A stretch of 64,000 nucleotides of DNA from Mesorhizobium shangrilense (GCF_028826155.1 NZ_JAQGPN010000001.1:496001-560000), one strand, 5' to 3'; positions 23,405 through 33,184 are shown, counted from the stretch's first letter. Notes: generated by a model from the sequence alone, not told the origin. Numbers and translations are program-made.

Positions 23405-24930
23405 GACGCTTGCCGCTCCCGGTTGAGCTGGGCCAGCGGCGGCCACTCGTTGCCGCGCGGCGCAATGGCGGAGCGACGCTCGTTGAAATACTCGCCGCCG
23501 CGCGCCAGCACGTCCTCCACAGAGCGGATCTCCGACGCGTGGCCGCCCAGCCGGACATAGTCGTCGCGCCGCAGCGTGAACTCGATGGGCGCCACCAGCG
23601 CCGGGGTCGGCACATAGCCGAAGGCGTTGTCCGGCACGCGGGCGACGTCCACCATCAGCGTGATGCCGCCGCCCGGCCAGACATAGACCGGCGCCCCGCC
23701 GACCGTCACAAAAGTGCGCAGGCCGTGCACGGAGCGCGTCAGGTTCACCGGGTTCTCGACCACGCCGGCGCGCAAGCTGCCGCCCGCCCCGCCGACAAAC
23801 AGCACCGTGCAGAGCGCCGGCTCGCAATTTTCCTCGATCAGCTCGACCGATCGCCTCAGCCGCTCCGGGAAGGGCCTTTCCACCGGCTTCAGTTCGTCGT
23901 CCAGCTCGTAATAGGCGAACTGCTCGCCAGTCGTGGAGACCATCAGCAGCGACAGGCCCGGCCGCGCGCCCTTCCTGGCGTTCCAGTCGCCGAGGATGCT
24001 CAGCGGGTCCGAGATCGTCGTGCCGCCCCAGCCGAGGCCGGGCTCCGACACCTTGAAGTAGCGGCCGGGCGTCGAGCGCCGGCCGACGATCTTGATGCCG
24101 GTATCTTCCCAGCCCAGCACCTTGCCGGCCTGGTGTTCCGAAACCACGCCGGTGATGTGGTCGTCGACGACCACAACCTCGTCGACCAGTCCGCGCCATT
24201 GCGAGGCGAACATGCCGATGGTCGCCGACCCGCAGCCGACGCGCATGCGGTGCTCCACCTTGCCGTCGATGATCGGCGCCTTGCCGGCCTCGACCACGAT
24301 GGTGGCGCCGCCGTCGATCGCCAACTCGACCGGCTGCTTGTTGCAGAGCGCCAGAAGCGTGTCGCAGGTGACGCGGCCTTCCGACTTGGAGCCGCCGGTC
24401 AGGTGGTTCACGCCGCCCAGCGACAGCATCTGCGAGCCGTATTCGCCCGTCGTCACATGGCCGACCGCCTCGCCAGCCGCCCGGACGGTCGCCGCCTCCG
24501 GGCCGAGATGCCTGTCGGTGTCGATCTTTATCTTGACGCCGCAGTAGGAGAAGATCCCCTCGGTCACCACCGTCACCAGGTCGACGCCCTCGACCTCCTG
24601 GCTGACGATGAAGGGCGCAGGCTTGTAGTCGGGATAGGTGGTGCCGGCCCCGATTGCGGTGACGAACGGTTTTGTCCTGACCAGCGATCCATCCCAAGGA
24701 GTATCGGCGTCGAAGGGAACTCCGGCGCCGTCGGCAGGCTGCGTGTGGTCAAGGATGCGCAGCGGGTCGCAGCGCACGATCCTGCCGCCCTCGTTGCCGT
24801 AGCGGTCGCACGCCCCGGTGCGGCCCTCGGCGATGTAGCACATGACCGGACAGGCATCGCAGCGGATCTTCTCCGCCACCACCTTCTGGCCCGGCTCATG
24901 CGTCTCGAACCGCTCGGCAAGCTCGCTCAT
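23401..24930 (-). CDS. hnr: 6-hydroxynicotinate reductase homologue
   Basis: 509 residues. The N-terminus carries a four-cysteine iron-sulfur motif (Cys24, Cys27, Cys31, Cys41, within CDACPVMC...GAC) plus Cys54. The body contains [46 protein letters not shown] and [21 protein letters not shown] recognise this as the protein family annotated as 6-hydroxynicotinate reductase after the Eubacterium barkeri enzyme, which reduces 6-hydroxynicotinate to 1,4,5,6-tetrahydro-6-oxonicotinate with reduced ferredoxin. The nicotinate-hydroxylase-like genes upstream, nicotinamidase next door and fpr downstream fit that role. Overlaps of 4 nt bind it to both neighbours. Substrate identity remains inferred. 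Confidence 0.7.
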   Translation of the reverse strand: MSELAERFETHEPGQKVVAEKIRCDACPVMCYIAEGRTGACDRYGNEGGRIVRCDPLRILDHTQPADGAGVPFDADTPWDGSLVRTKPFVTAIGAGTTYPDYKPAPFIVSQEVEGVDLVTVVTEGIFSYCGVKIKIDTDRHLGPEAATVRAAGEAVGHVTTGEYGSQMLSLGGVNHLTGGSKSEGRVTCDTLLALCNKQPVELAIDGGATIVVEAGKAPIIDGKVEHRMRVGCGSATIGMFASQWRGLVDEVVVVDDHITGVVSEHQAGKVLGWEDTGIKIVGRRSTPGRYFKVSEPGLGWGGTTISDPLSILGDWNARKGARPGLSLLMVSTTGEQFAYYELDDELKPVERPFPERLRRSVELIEENCEPALCTVLFVGGAGGSLRAGVVENPVNLTRSVHGLRTFVTVGGAPVYVWPGGGITLMVDVARVPDNAFGYVPTPALVAPIEFTLRRDDYVRLGGHASEIRSVEDVLARGGEYFNERRSAIAPRGNEWPPLAQLNRERQAS

Positions 24931-27812
24931 ATGCCCGCTTCCTTGATTGCGGCGAGCACGCGGCTCGGCGTCGCCGGGACTTTTCGCATCGTCACGCCCG
25001 CGGCGTGACGGATGGCGTTCAGGATCGCCGGCGCGGTCGGGATCAGCACATGCTCGCCGAGGCCCTTCGCGCCGAACGGCCCCTCGGGATCGGCCACCTC
25101 GACCAGGATGTTCTCGATCGGGGGCACGTCGCCGATGGTCGGGATCAGATAGTCGTGCAGGTTTTCGGTGCGGCCGGGGATGTACTCCTCCATCAGCGCG
25201 AGGCCGATGCCCTGCGCGATGCCGCCCTCGATCTGTCCCTCGACCAGCAGCGGGTTGATGGCGCGGCCGACGTCGTGCGCCGCCGTGATCTTGAGCAGCG
25301 TGACCGTGCCCAGCCGCATGTCGACCTCGAGCTCGACGACCTGCGCGCCGTACCCATAGACCGCGTAGGGCTTGCCTTGCCCTTTCGCGTCGAGCGGCAG
25401 CGTCGGCGGGTCGTAGGTCTCCTCGGCCCGGAAGACATGGCCGTCCGCGTCGGCCTGCATTGCCGAGAGATCGAGCACACGGATCGCCTGTCCTTCACGC
25501 ACCGTGAGCGTCGATCCCTCGATGGAGAACTCCGCATCCGGGGAAACATTGGCGTATCGCAGGATCCTTTCGCGCAGCGCCCGCCCCGCTTTTTCCGCCG
25601 CCTTGCCCGTCACAAAGGTCTGCCGCGACGCCGATGTCTTGCCGGCATCAGGCGTGGTCGCAGTGTCGGCGGAGCGCAATTCGAACAGCCCGAGCGGCAG
25701 CCCGAGCGCATCCGCCGCGATCTGGGCGATCACCGTGTTCGACCCCTGGCCGATATCGACCGCGCCCTGGTGCAGCACGACCTTCCCGGTCGGCGAAACG
25801 CCGATCCGGATGGTCGAAGGATTGGGCAGCGAGGTGTTGCCGCAGCCGTACCAGCAGGAGGCGACGCCAACGCCGCGCCGGCGGGCCGTCGCCGTCGCGT
25901 TGAATGCCGCAGCGTCGTCCAGCGCGCGCTGCCATTGGGGCTGCAGCGCCTCGAGGCAGGCGGCGATGCCGACGCCGCTTTCCAGCCGCTGCCCGGTCAC
26001 CGTCTCGTCGCCGTCGCGCAACGCGTTCTTCAGCCGGAACGCCAGCCGGTCCATGCCCAGCCTCTCGGCCAGCTCGTCATAGAGCGTTTCCTGCATGATC
26101 GTGGCCTGCGGCACGCCGAAGCCGCGGAACGCGCCGGAGATCGGCCCGTTGGTATGGATGGCCCGCCCGCGCGCGCGATAATTCGGCGTGCGGTAGGGTC
26201 CCGACGCATGCACCGGCACTCTGTTCGCCACAGTCGGGCCCCAGCTCGCATAGGCCCCGGTGTTGAACGTGCCGTCGAAGACCATGCCGGTGATGCGGCC
26301 CTCGGCGTCCGCGCCGATGCGCGCCGTCATCGCGGCCGGGTGCCGCTTGGTGGTGGACATCATCGATTCCGGCCGCGTGTAGGCGATCGCCGCCGGGCGG
26401 CCGGTCCTGAGGGCAACCAACCCGACATAGGGCTGCACGGAAAGGTCCAGCTTCGAGCCGAAGCCGCCCCCCGTCGCGGTCGGGACGATGCGCACCCGCT
26501 CCGGCTGGAGGCCAAGCACGAGCGCGGTGTCGTCGCGGTCCATGTAGGGCGCCTGCGTGCAGGCGCGGATGACCAGGGTTTCGCCGTCTATCTCCGCCCA
26601 GCCGGCCTCCGGCTCGATATAGGCGTGTTCGACGAACGAGGTTTCGAAGGCTCCCGAGACCAGGTGCTCCGACCCCGCGAGCGCGCCCTCGGGATCGCCC
26701 CGCTCGACATAGCCCTGGGTCAGCAGGTTGCCGGTGCGGCTCTGGTGCAGCAGGGGCGCGCCGGCGGCCTCGGCGTCCGCCGGCTCCAGCACATGCCGCA
26801 GCTCGGTCCAGACGATCGGAAAGTCCGCCGGGTCGAGCGCGGCGACCGCCGCGCGCTCGCCGGCTATCACCGCCACCGCCTCGCCGCGAAATCGCGCCTC
26901 CCCTTCGGCCAGGGCCGGCTGGTCGGCGAAGGGAGGGATCACGCCGAACCGGTTGCGTCCGGGAATGTCCGCTGCCGTGTAGACCGCGACGATGCCAGGC
27001 CGCGCCGCCACGAAGCCGTCAAGGTCGCCGAACGCGAAGGCTGCACGGTGATGAGGCGAGCGGACGACCAGCACCGCCAGCGCGTCTGCCGGAAAGTTGT
27101 CCGCGCCGAAGCACTCCCGCCCATCCACCTTCGGCACGCCGTCGAGGCGCAGCACGGACGATCCGACAGCTTGGCCGGCGGCGGGTACAAGGCTTTCGCA
27201 ACAACGACCCCCACTCCGTCTCGCTGCGCTCGACACCTCTCCCCCGATCGACGGGGGAGAGAAACACGCGGCCGTCAGGTCTGGCTCCTTTCCTCTACCC
27301 CACTCTGTGGGGGAGAGGTGGCGAGCCGAAGGCGAGACGGAGTGGGGGCTCTTCTGCGCCGCGGCCAGCACGGCTGCGATGATCTTGCGATAGCCGGTGC
27401 AGCGGCAGAGCACGCCGCCCAGCGCGTCGCGAACCTCTTCCTCTGACGGCTCTGGATTGCGCTCCAGCAGCGCCGTCGCAGCGACCAGGAAGCCCGGCGT
27501 GCAGATGCCGCACTGCGCCGCCCCGTGCGCCAGGAACGACGCCTGAAGCGCCGACAGTCGCCCATCGGCAAGCCCCTCGACCGTGCGTATGTCGCGCCCC
27601 TCCGCCTGGGCGACGGGAACGAGGCAGGCGCAGACCGGATCGCCGTCGAGCAGCACCGTGCAAGCGCCGCAGTCGCCGGCGTCGCAGCCGACCTTGGTTC
27701 CGGTTTGCCTAAGCTCCTCGCGGAGGACCGCCGACAGGCGCTGCATCGGCGCAACCATCGCCGAGACCGGCTCGCCGTTCACCGTGAACCGGATGTCCTG
27801 CGCCAGATTCAT
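24927..27812 (-). CDS. Fused [2Fe-2S]-molybdopterin hydroxylase, xanthine dehydrogenase family (putative nicotinate dehydrogenase)
   Basis: 961 residues. Residues 1-152 form the two-cluster iron-sulfur domain: [15 protein letters not shown] (plant-type [2Fe-2S], Cys43/48/51) and CGICTPGF...CRCTGYRKI (second cluster). Residues about 205-961 form the molybdopterin domain: [15 protein letters not shown], the Mo-cofactor regions GGGFGSK and GAFRGFG, and the catalytic glutamate in GAKGLGEHV near the end. The linker (about residues 155-200) is encoded by a 141-bp palindromic repeat in frame, unlike any XDH linker I know. Its start overlaps the FAD-subunit stop by 4 nt and its stop overlaps the reductase start. 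It would hydroxylate an N-heterocycle with water; nicotinate is favoured by context. Confidence 0.83.
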   Translation of the reverse strand: MNLAQDIRFTVNGEPVSAMVAPMQRLSAVLREELRQTGTKVGCDAGDCGACTVLLDGDPVCACLVPVAQAEGRDIRTVEGLADGRLSALQASFLAHGAAQCGICTPGFLVAATALLERNPEPSEEEVRDALGGVLCRCTGYRKIIAAVLAAAQKSPHSVSPSARHLSPTEWGRGKEPDLTAACFSPPSIGGEVSSAARRSGGRCCESLVPAAGQAVGSSVLRLDGVPKVDGRECFGADNFPADALAVLVVRSPHHRAAFAFGDLDGFVAARPGIVAVYTAADIPGRNRFGVIPPFADQPALAEGEARFRGEAVAVIAGERAAVAALDPADFPIVWTELRHVLEPADAEAAGAPLLHQSRTGNLLTQGYVERGDPEGALAGSEHLVSGAFETSFVEHAYIEPEAGWAEIDGETLVIRACTQAPYMDRDDTALVLGLQPERVRIVPTATGGGFGSKLDLSVQPYVGLVALRTGRPAAIAYTRPESMMSTTKRHPAAMTARIGADAEGRITGMVFDGTFNTGAYASWGPTVANRVPVHASGPYRTPNYRARGRAIHTNGPISGAFRGFGVPQATIMQETLYDELAERLGMDRLAFRLKNALRDGDETVTGQRLESGVGIAACLEALQPQWQRALDDAAAFNATATARRRGVGVASCWYGCGNTSLPNPSTIRIGVSPTGKVVLHQGAVDIGQGSNTVIAQIAADALGLPLGLFELRSADTATTPDAGKTSASRQTFVTGKAAEKAGRALRERILRYANVSPDAEFSIEGSTLTVREGQAIRVLDLSAMQADADGHVFRAEETYDPPTLPLDAKGQGKPYAVYGYGAQVVELEVDMRLGTVTLLKITAAHDVGRAINPLLVEGQIEGGIAQGIGLALMEEYIPGRTENLHDYLIPTIGDVPPIENILVEVADPEGPFGAKGLGEHVLIPTAPAILNAIRHAAGVTMRKVPATPSRVLAAIKEAGI
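27208..27348. repeat. Palindromic element C inserted in frame inside the molybdenum-hydroxylase gene
   Basis: 141 bp bounded by a perfect 16-bp inverted repeat, CCCCCACTCCGTCTCG (27208-27223) and its complement (27333-27348). Inside are two hairpins: CTCTCCCCC/GGGGGAGAG at 27237-27261 and a CCTCTACCCC/GGGGGAGAGG type at 27292-27318. The length is 47 codons exactly and there is no stop in the gene's frame, so it is translated as a linker. It resembles intergenic palindromes A and B in design, but is a distinct sequence type. Confidence 0.85.
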
Positions 27813-28669
27813 GCAGCGGCCTCCCCTGCCGGCGCCGCGCGCGCCGCAGCCAGCGCCCGCACGACGATCTCCCGCGCCGCCGCTCTCCGGTAGTCGGCGC
27901 TGCCGCGCACGTCGTCGATGGGCGTCAGCGACGAGAAATGTTCCAGCCGGACATGGCTGCCGAAGTCGGCATCGGCAGCCAGCCCGATCAGATCGGCCTC
28001 AAGTTCGTGCAGCCGCTGCGCCACCGCCGAGCAGGCGCCGACCGCGACCGCCGCAGCCGCAATCCTGTGATCGGAAGCAACTTCCAGCCGCACAGCCGCC
28101 ATGGCGATGGAAATGACGAGATAGCGACGCGTCCCGAGCTTGTAGAAAATCGAGCGTCCGGCGGTAGATGCCTTCGGCACGCGGATGGCCGTGACGAGTT
28201 CGCTGCCGGCCAGCGCCGTCCGCCTGTTGCCGAGGATGAAGTCCTGCAGCGGGAGACGGCGAATGCCGCCCTGCGATCGAAGCTCCACCTCGGCGTCGAG
28301 CACCATCAGCGCCGGCACGCCGTCCGCCGCAGGAGACGCATTGCAGAGATTGCCGGCGACCGTGCCGGTGTTCTGGATCTGGACGGAGCCGACCTCGCGC
28401 GCCGCCTGCTTCAGCGCGTCGAAGGCGGGCGGCAGGTCGGCCCGGCAGATGTCAGTCCACGTCGTGCGCGCGCCGATGACGAAATGCGCGTCGGTCTCGG
28501 CGATCCCGCGCAGCTCGGCCACACCGTTGAGGTCTATGATGCTGTGCTTCAGCGGCAGGCTTCCAAGCGCCGGATAGAAGTCCGTCCCGCCTGCGAAAAG
28601 CTTCCATCCCCCCTCGGCGAGAAGCGCCAGGGCACCGTCGGTGCTATTCGGCCTTGCGTAGCGGACCAA
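27809..28669 (-). CDS. FAD-binding subunit of molybdenum hydroxylase (CoxM/XdhB-like)
   Basis: 286 residues of the CO dehydrogenase medium-subunit/XDH FAD family. FAD pyrophosphate motifs are both present: [11 protein letters not shown] near residue 25 and [21 protein letters not shown] near 100, followed by the C-terminal CO_deh_flav domain. It passes electrons from the Mo and [2Fe-2S] centres of the 961-aa partner to an acceptor. It is the first gene of the five-gene operon, with an operator-like site 29 bp upstream of its start. The presence of an FAD subunit separates this system from the cytochrome-linked NicAB type of pseudomonads. Confidence 0.85.
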   Translation of the reverse strand: MVRYARPNSTDGALALLAEGGWKLFAGGTDFYPALGSLPLKHSIIDLNGVAELRGIAETDAHFVIGARTTWTDICRADLPPAFDALKQAAREVGSVQIQNTGTVAGNLCNASPAADGVPALMVLDAEVELRSQGGIRRLPLQDFILGNRRTALAGSELVTAIRVPKASTAGRSIFYKLGTRRYLVISIAMAAVRLEVASDHRIAAAAVAVGACSAVAQRLHELEADLIGLAADADFGSHVRLEHFSSLTPIDDVRGSADYRRAAAREIVVRALAAARAAPAGEAAA

Positions 28670-28698
28670 GTTCCGATTCCGTAGAGCGCGATCAACGA

Positions 28699-28718
28699 AA
28701 ATTCATTCGTGTACAAAT
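28699..28718 (+). promoter_or_regulatory. Operator-like site at the nicotinate-type operon promoter
   Basis: AAATTCATTCGTGTACAAAT, 17/20 identical to the site upstream of fpr. The palindromic core is ATTYGTRTACWAAT. It sits 29 bp before the start codon of the FAD-subunit gene, where bound protein would block transcription, and in the region shared with divergent pncA. The whole 28670-28863 interval holds no gene. Confidence 0.65.
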
Positions 28719-28863
28719 GGTATCAGCGTGCGACCACTTGTCAAAGGCACAATGCGCGCCGCCAGCAAAAATGCCCGGACGGCGGTCCCGGGCTTGACGC
28801 GGCCACAAGCTCCGGATGACTTAGCCGCCAATTTCGACGGATAGCTGAGCGGGAGTTCTCGGA

Positions 28864-29463
28864 ATGGCGGCACAGGCCCTCATCGTCATCGATGTGCAGA
28901 ACGACTTTTGCCCTGGCGGCGCGCTCGCCGTTTCGGGCGGCCACGAAATCGTGCCGCTGGTCAACCGGCTGATCGAAGACTTCGACCACGTGATCCTGAC
29001 GCAGGACTGGCATCCTGCCGGACATTCGAGCTTCGCCTCGACGCATACCGGCAAACAGGCCTTCGGCACGGTCGAGCTGCCCTACGGCACGCAGACGCTG
29101 TGGCCGGAGCACTGCGTGCAGGGCACGCCCGGCGCCGACTTCCACCCGGACCTTGTCTGGACCAAGGCGGAGATGGTCGTCCGCAAGGGCTTTCGTAGCG
29201 CGATCGACAGCTACTCGGCCTTCCGCGAGAACGACCACACGACCCCGACCGGGCTCGCCGGCTACCTGCGCGAGCGCGGCTTCGGCCGTCTCACGCTGGC
29301 AGGGCTGGCGACGGATTTCTGCGTCGCCTACTCCGCGCTGGACGCCCGCGCGGAGGGTTTTGAAGTCACGGTGCGCATGGACGCCAGCCGCGCGATCGAC
29401 CTCGGCGGCTCGCTCGACGCGATGGTGGGGAAGATGCGCGACGCGGGTGTGACGTTAGCCTGA
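28864..29463 (+). CDS. pncA: Nicotinamidase
   Basis: 199 residues of the isochorismatase-like cysteine hydrolase family. The catalytic triad is visible as Asp10 (IDVQNDFCPGG), Lys108 (VVRKGF) and Cys153 (LATDFCVAYSALDA), and the metal ligands as Asp48, His50 (TQDWHP) and His83 (PEHCVQGTPGA). It hydrolyses nicotinamide to nicotinate and ammonia for NAD salvage. Here it is divergent from a nicotinate-hydroxylase-like operon, so the nicotinate may also be degraded. GGGAG lies 8 nt before the ATG. A palindromic element follows it at 29488. Confidence 0.93.
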   Translation: MAAQALIVIDVQNDFCPGGALAVSGGHEIVPLVNRLIEDFDHVILTQDWHPAGHSSFASTHTGKQAFGTVELPYGTQTLWPEHCVQGTPGADFHPDLVWTKAEMVVRKGFRSAIDSYSAFRENDHTTPTGLAGYLRERGFGRLTLAGLATDFCVAYSALDARAEGFEVTVRMDASRAIDLGGSLDAMVGKMRDAGVTLA

Positions 29464-29487
29464 CGTATCGCCTTCGAACGCCAGCAT

Positions 29488-29620
29488 GCCCCCTCCACCA
29501 TGCTTCGCATGGTCCCCCTCCCCCGCTCCGCAGGGGAGGATCCGCGCAGGCGACGTTGGCTCGACCTTGATCCTCCCCCGTTTACGGGGGAGGGGGACCG
29601 CCGAAGGCGGTGGAGGGGGC
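29488..29620. repeat. Dispersed palindromic element B between pncA and gshB
   Basis: 133 bp with complementary ends GCCCCCTCCACC (29488-29499) and GGTGGAGGGGGC (29609-29620) and inner hairpins. It closely resembles element A at 7252-7386, differing mainly in the loop. It sits between two convergent genes and could act as a bidirectional terminator or a nucleoid/processing signal. Confidence 0.85.
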
Positions 29621-29646
29621 GACAAACCGCTTCGCGTAAGTGCTCC

Positions 29647-30588
29647 CTACGCCCGCTTTGCTTCCACCGCGTCCCAGAACAGCGCCGCAATGTCGGCGCC
29701 GCCGAACCGCTTCACTTCGCGGATGCCCGTCGGCGAGGTGACGTTGATCTCGGTCATCCAGTCGCCGATCACGTCGATGCCGACCAGGATGAAGCCGCGC
29801 TCCTTGAGCGACGGCCCGATCCGGGCGCAGATCTCGCGCTCGCGTTCGGTGAGGTCGGTCTTCTCCGGGCGGCCGCCGACATGCATGTTGGAGCGCGACT
29901 CGAGGTCCGCCGGCACGCGGTTGATGGCGCCCACCGGCTCGCCGTCGATCAGGATGATCCGCTTGTCGCCCTTGCGCACGTCCTTGAGATAGCGCTGGAC
30001 GATGAAAGGCTCGCGGAACATCTGCCCGAACATCTCGAGCAGCGACGACAGGTTGCGGTCGGCGTCGCCCAGATGGAACACGCCGGCCCCGCCATTGCCG
30101 TAGAGCGGCTTGATGATGATGTCGCCGAATTCCCTGCGGAACGCCGCCACCTCGGCCGGATCCTTGGTGATCAGCGTCTCCGGCATCAGGTCGGGGAACT
30201 CGGTGACGAAGATCTTTTCGGGGCTGTTGCGCACCCAGGCCGGGTCGTTGACGACCAGCGTCTTCGGGTGGATGCGCTCCAGGATGTGGGTCGTGGTGAT
30301 GTAGTTCATGTCGAAGGGCGGGTCCTGGCGGAGCAGCACGACGTCCATCTCCGACATGTCGGTGCGCACCGGTTCGCCCAGTTCGAAGTGATTTCCCTTC
30401 TCGTCGCGCAGCCGCATCTCCTCGATGCGGGCGAACACCTTGCCGTCGCGCAGCGACAGCCGGTCGGGCGTGTAGTGGTAGAGCGCGTGCCCGCGCCGCT
30501 GCGCCTCCAGCGACAGAGCGAAGGTCGTGTCTCCGGCGATGTTGATCGTCGAGACATGGTCCATCTGGACGGCGATTTTCAGCGGCAT
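29647..30588 (-). CDS. gshB: Glutathione synthetase
   Basis: 313 residues, the usual size for proteobacterial GshB. The N-terminal domain begins [24 protein letters not shown], and the ATP-grasp domain shows [17 protein letters not shown] (ATP-binding lysine and glycine loop), [31 protein letters not shown] and the metal/glutathione-site segment [22 protein letters not shown]. It joins gamma-glutamylcysteine and glycine in the cytoplasm. Monocistronic by layout: convergent to pncA and 93 bp from the next minus-strand gene end. Confidence 0.95.
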   Translation of the reverse strand: MPLKIAVQMDHVSTINIAGDTTFALSLEAQRRGHALYHYTPDRLSLRDGKVFARIEEMRLRDEKGNHFELGEPVRTDMSEMDVVLLRQDPPFDMNYITTTHILERIHPKTLVVNDPAWVRNSPEKIFVTEFPDLMPETLITKDPAEVAAFRREFGDIIIKPLYGNGGAGVFHLGDADRNLSSLLEMFGQMFREPFIVQRYLKDVRKGDKRIILIDGEPVGAINRVPADLESRSNMHVGGRPEKTDLTEREREICARIGPSLKERGFILVGIDVIGDWMTEINVTSPTGIREVKRFGGADIAALFWDAVEAKRA

Positions 30589-30681
30589 TGCTCGTCTCCG
30601 GCGGGAATTGCTCGCTGCGATGTAATGGCTTGCGCGCGCGCTGCCAATCCCGAACCGGATCCCCCGCAGCCGCGGAGGGTG

Positions 30682-31659
30682 TCAGCTATGCCAGACCCAG
30701 TCGGTCGGCATCCACCTGAACCCGCTGCCCTGCTTCACCACGCGCCCGACTCCGGGGAAGGGGTAGTGATAGCCTGCGACCAGGAGCCGGTCGGCGGCGG
30801 CTCTATCCAGCAGCGCACGGCGCGTCCTGGCGCCCTTCTCGCGGTCGTGGTCCCAGATGATCTGCCATTCCGGCCGGTCGAAGGTGATGTGGATGCTGGG
30901 CAGGGCGTCGCCCGTGACGAGCAACTGGTCGCTCCCCGAGCCCACAAGCAGCGAAATGTGTCCCTGCGTGTGGCCCGACGTGTCGACCGAAGTCACGCCG
31001 GTGACGATGTCCTCGCCCGCCTTGATCGTGCGCACGCGATCTTCATGCTCGGAAAAGAATTTTCGGAGGCCCTCGACGTTCGGGATCGCCCATTCCGGCA
31101 GCTTCGATTCGGCGTCCGCCGAGGTCCACAGGTCGAGTTCGACGTCCGAAAGCACGATCTCGGCCTTGGGAAACAGGTCGGCATGCGAGGCCAGCCCGCC
31201 GATATGGTCCGGATGGCAATGGGTCAGGACGATCGCGTCGACCTCCCCCAGGGCGACGCCCGCCTCGTTCGACGACGTCGTGAAGCGTCCGGCGTAGCGC
31301 GCCCAGTGCTCCTTGGGCGCGAGGCCGGTGTCGACCACGATCCGATGCTCGCCCGTATCGATCACCAGCGGATTGACCTGCAGCCGCACGACGCCGGCCT
31401 CGAAGAAGTGCGCGTCGAAATACGCTTTCCTTTCCCCGGCCTCTGCATTGATGGCGATGCTGTCGCTGGGCAGGAAGAAGACGCCGTCGCACAGTGTCGT
31501 GATCTGAAACTGGCCCAGCGGAAAACGGTAGAAGCCGGGCGCTTCCGAAACCGCATCGCCCGACGCCGCAGCCGCCTGCGGCGCTGCTTCGCGGGAAGCC
31601 AATGCCGCCCCGGCGGCGGCTGAAAAGGCGAGGAAACCGCGGCGATCTATGGGCAGCAT
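30682..31659 (-). CDS. Tat-exported metallo-beta-lactamase-fold hydrolase
   Basis: 325 residues. The N-terminus LPIDRRGFLAFSAAAGAALAS is a twin-arginine signal, so the protein is exported folded. The MBL core has the binuclear metal motif LTHCHPDHIGGLASH, VLSDVELDLW, TSGHTQGHISLLVGS (metal histidine), LLVTGDALP (bridging aspartate) and a late AGYHYPFPG histidine. Similar proteins are quorum-quenching lactonases or uncharacterised hydrolases; the substrate is unknown. The ATG at 31659 with AGGAGGG upstream is chosen over the much longer frame to 32202, which overlaps gtrA. Confidence 0.87.
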   Translation of the reverse strand: MLPIDRRGFLAFSAAAGAALASREAAPQAAAASGDAVSEAPGFYRFPLGQFQITTLCDGVFFLPSDSIAINAEAGERKAYFDAHFFEAGVVRLQVNPLVIDTGEHRIVVDTGLAPKEHWARYAGRFTTSSNEAGVALGEVDAIVLTHCHPDHIGGLASHADLFPKAEIVLSDVELDLWTSADAESKLPEWAIPNVEGLRKFFSEHEDRVRTIKAGEDIVTGVTSVDTSGHTQGHISLLVGSGSDQLLVTGDALPSIHITFDRPEWQIIWDHDREKGARTRRALLDRAAADRLLVAGYHYPFPGVGRVVKQGSGFRWMPTDWVWHS

Positions 31660-31778
31660 GACACCCTCCTCCAGACAAGGATCTGCAGAGCCGCCGCACC
31701 GATGGTATTTGAGCCGATCACGCAGCATAGCACGCGGCACGCCCGCGAGAAATCGCCATCGCCTGCGATGCCGTCCGG

Positions 31779-32177
31779 TCAATGCCGGCGGCCGGGACCC
31801 TGCAGACGGTCGAAGACGAAGCGTGAATAGCCGAGATAGGAAAAGCACATCGCCACCAGCGAGGCGGTGGCGAGGGCGGCCAGCGGCGGCATGTCCGGAA
31901 CCGCCAGCAACAGGGCGGAATAGGTTGCGTAGTTGATGGCGCTCGTGGCGACGCCAACCCCGCCGTAGCGCGCGCCCTCGATCGGCGCCGGGCGGTCGCT
32001 CGGCCCCCATGTCAGCGTCCTGTTGAGCATCCAGGTCACCGCCAGGGCGAAGGCGATCGACAGGATGCGGGCAAGGAATGGGTCGAGCGGGCTCAGCGAA
32101 AGGATCAGCGTCAGCGCACCGGCATCGGCCAGGAACCCGATGCCGCCTGTGAACAGGAACGCTGCGATCCGCCTCAC
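31779..32177 (-). CDS. GtrA family membrane protein
   Basis: 132 residues with four membrane helices and the GtrA pattern: FLFTGGIGFLADAGALTLIL, RILSIAFALAVTWMLNRTLTW, RYGGVGVATSAINYATYSALL and FSYLGYSRFVF at the end. GtrA-like proteins help flip or position polyprenyl-phosphate-linked sugars. Its start overlaps the stop of the upstream glycosyltransferase gene by 4 nt, so the two act together in making a lipid-linked sugar donor. Confidence 0.88.
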   Translation of the reverse strand: MRRIAAFLFTGGIGFLADAGALTLILSLSPLDPFLARILSIAFALAVTWMLNRTLTWGPSDRPAPIEGARYGGVGVATSAINYATYSALLLAVPDMPPLAALATASLVAMCFSYLGYSRFVFDRLQGPGRRH

Positions 32178-33184
32178 GCGGCGCGCGACGGCCGGCGGGC
32201 ATCAGCCCCGGCCGCCTCGTCGATCGCGGTCACGTTGCGTCGGTCGGACCGGACCAGCGGGATGCTGAGGTAGAAGATGCGTTTCTGCTCGGCGCGGCCG
32301 CGCGACACGGAGTCCAGGATCAGGCCGGTCGTCATCAGCAGCATCGACAGGAGCAGGAGGGCGATCGACAGCATCCAGGTGGGCATCCTGGGCACCAGGC
32401 CGGTCTGGGCATATTCGATCAGCACCGGCGTCATGAAGCCCAGCGATACGGCAAGCACGAGCCCGGCCAGCATGCCGAAGAAGCGCATCGGCTGCGTTTC
32501 CTTCAGGAGCATCGCGAACATCCAGAGGATCTTCGCGCCGTCGCGATAGGTCGACAGCTTCGATGAGGAGCCTTCCGGCCGCCGCCCGTAGTCGAGCGCG
32601 ATCTCGCTCACCGGCAGCTTGAGCTGCGAGGCATGGACCGACATTTCCGTCTCGATCTCGAAGCCGCCGGACACCGCCGGGAAGCTCTTGACGAAACGGC
32701 GCGTGAAGACCCTGTAGCCGGAGAAGATGTCGGTGAAATCGCGGCCGAACAGCCGCTTGTACAACCCGTTGAACAGCAGGTTCCCCACCGCATGGCCGGC
32801 GCGGCCCGCATCGTCGGTGACGCCGCGTCGCGTGCCGACGACCATGTCCGCACGCTCGGTGACCAGCGTGTTGATCAGCTGCGGCGCATCTTCCGGCGCG
32901 TAGGTGCCATCGCCGTCGGCCATCAGGTAGATCTCGGCCTCGACGTCGGCGAACATGCGCCTGACGACATTGCCCTTGCCCTGCCGCGGCTCGCGCACCA
33001 CGATCGCTCCCGCCGCCCGCGCCCGAAGCGCCGTCAGGTCGCTCGAATTGTTGTCGTAGACGTAGATTGCGGCTGAAGGCAGCGCCTCCCGGAAACGCCC
33101 CACCACGTCTGCGATCGTCGTCTCTTCATTGTAGCAGGGCAACAGGACGGCGATGGATGGTTCCGCCTTGGGCATCGCGCTCAT
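32174..33184 (-). CDS. Polyprenyl-phosphate glycosyltransferase (GT2, DPM1/GtrB-like)
   Basis: 336 residues. The GT2 catalytic domain begins IAVLLPCYNEETTIADVV, with the metal/nucleotide motif LMADGDGTYAPED and FSGYRVFTRRFVKSFP. Two C-terminal helices (GMLAGLVLAVSLGFMTPVL and MLSIALLLLSMLLMTTGLIL) anchor it, as in GtrB-like enzymes that load sugar onto undecaprenyl phosphate. The ATG at 33184 (or 33175) is chosen because residues upstream in the 33400 frame are not GT-like. It is coupled to gtrA and divergent from the GT-C protein at 33294. Confidence 0.87.
   Translation of the reverse strand: MSAMPKAEPSIAVLLPCYNEETTIADVVGRFREALPSAAIYVYDNNSSDLTALRARAAGAIVVREPRQGKGNVVRRMFADVEAEIYLMADGDGTYAPEDAPQLINTLVTERADMVVGTRRGVTDDAGRAGHAVGNLLFNGLYKRLFGRDFTDIFSGYRVFTRRFVKSFPAVSGGFEIETEMSVHASQLKLPVSEIALDYGRRPEGSSSKLSTYRDGAKILWMFAMLLKETQPMRFFGMLAGLVLAVSLGFMTPVLIEYAQTGLVPRMPTWMLSIALLLLSMLLMTTGLILDSVSRGRAEQKRIFYLSIPLVRSDRRNVTAIDEAAGADARRPSRAA

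Noticed and set aside
24927..27812. Frameshifted pair of separate iron-sulfur and molybdenum genes
   Set aside because: The frame is open throughout, and the unusual linker is explained by an in-frame repeat of exactly 47 codons.
30682..32202. 506-residue fusion of the metallo-beta-lactamase protein with an N-terminal extension
   Set aside because: The extension is antiparallel-frame noise over gtrA; a Tat signal with a ribosome site starts at 31659.
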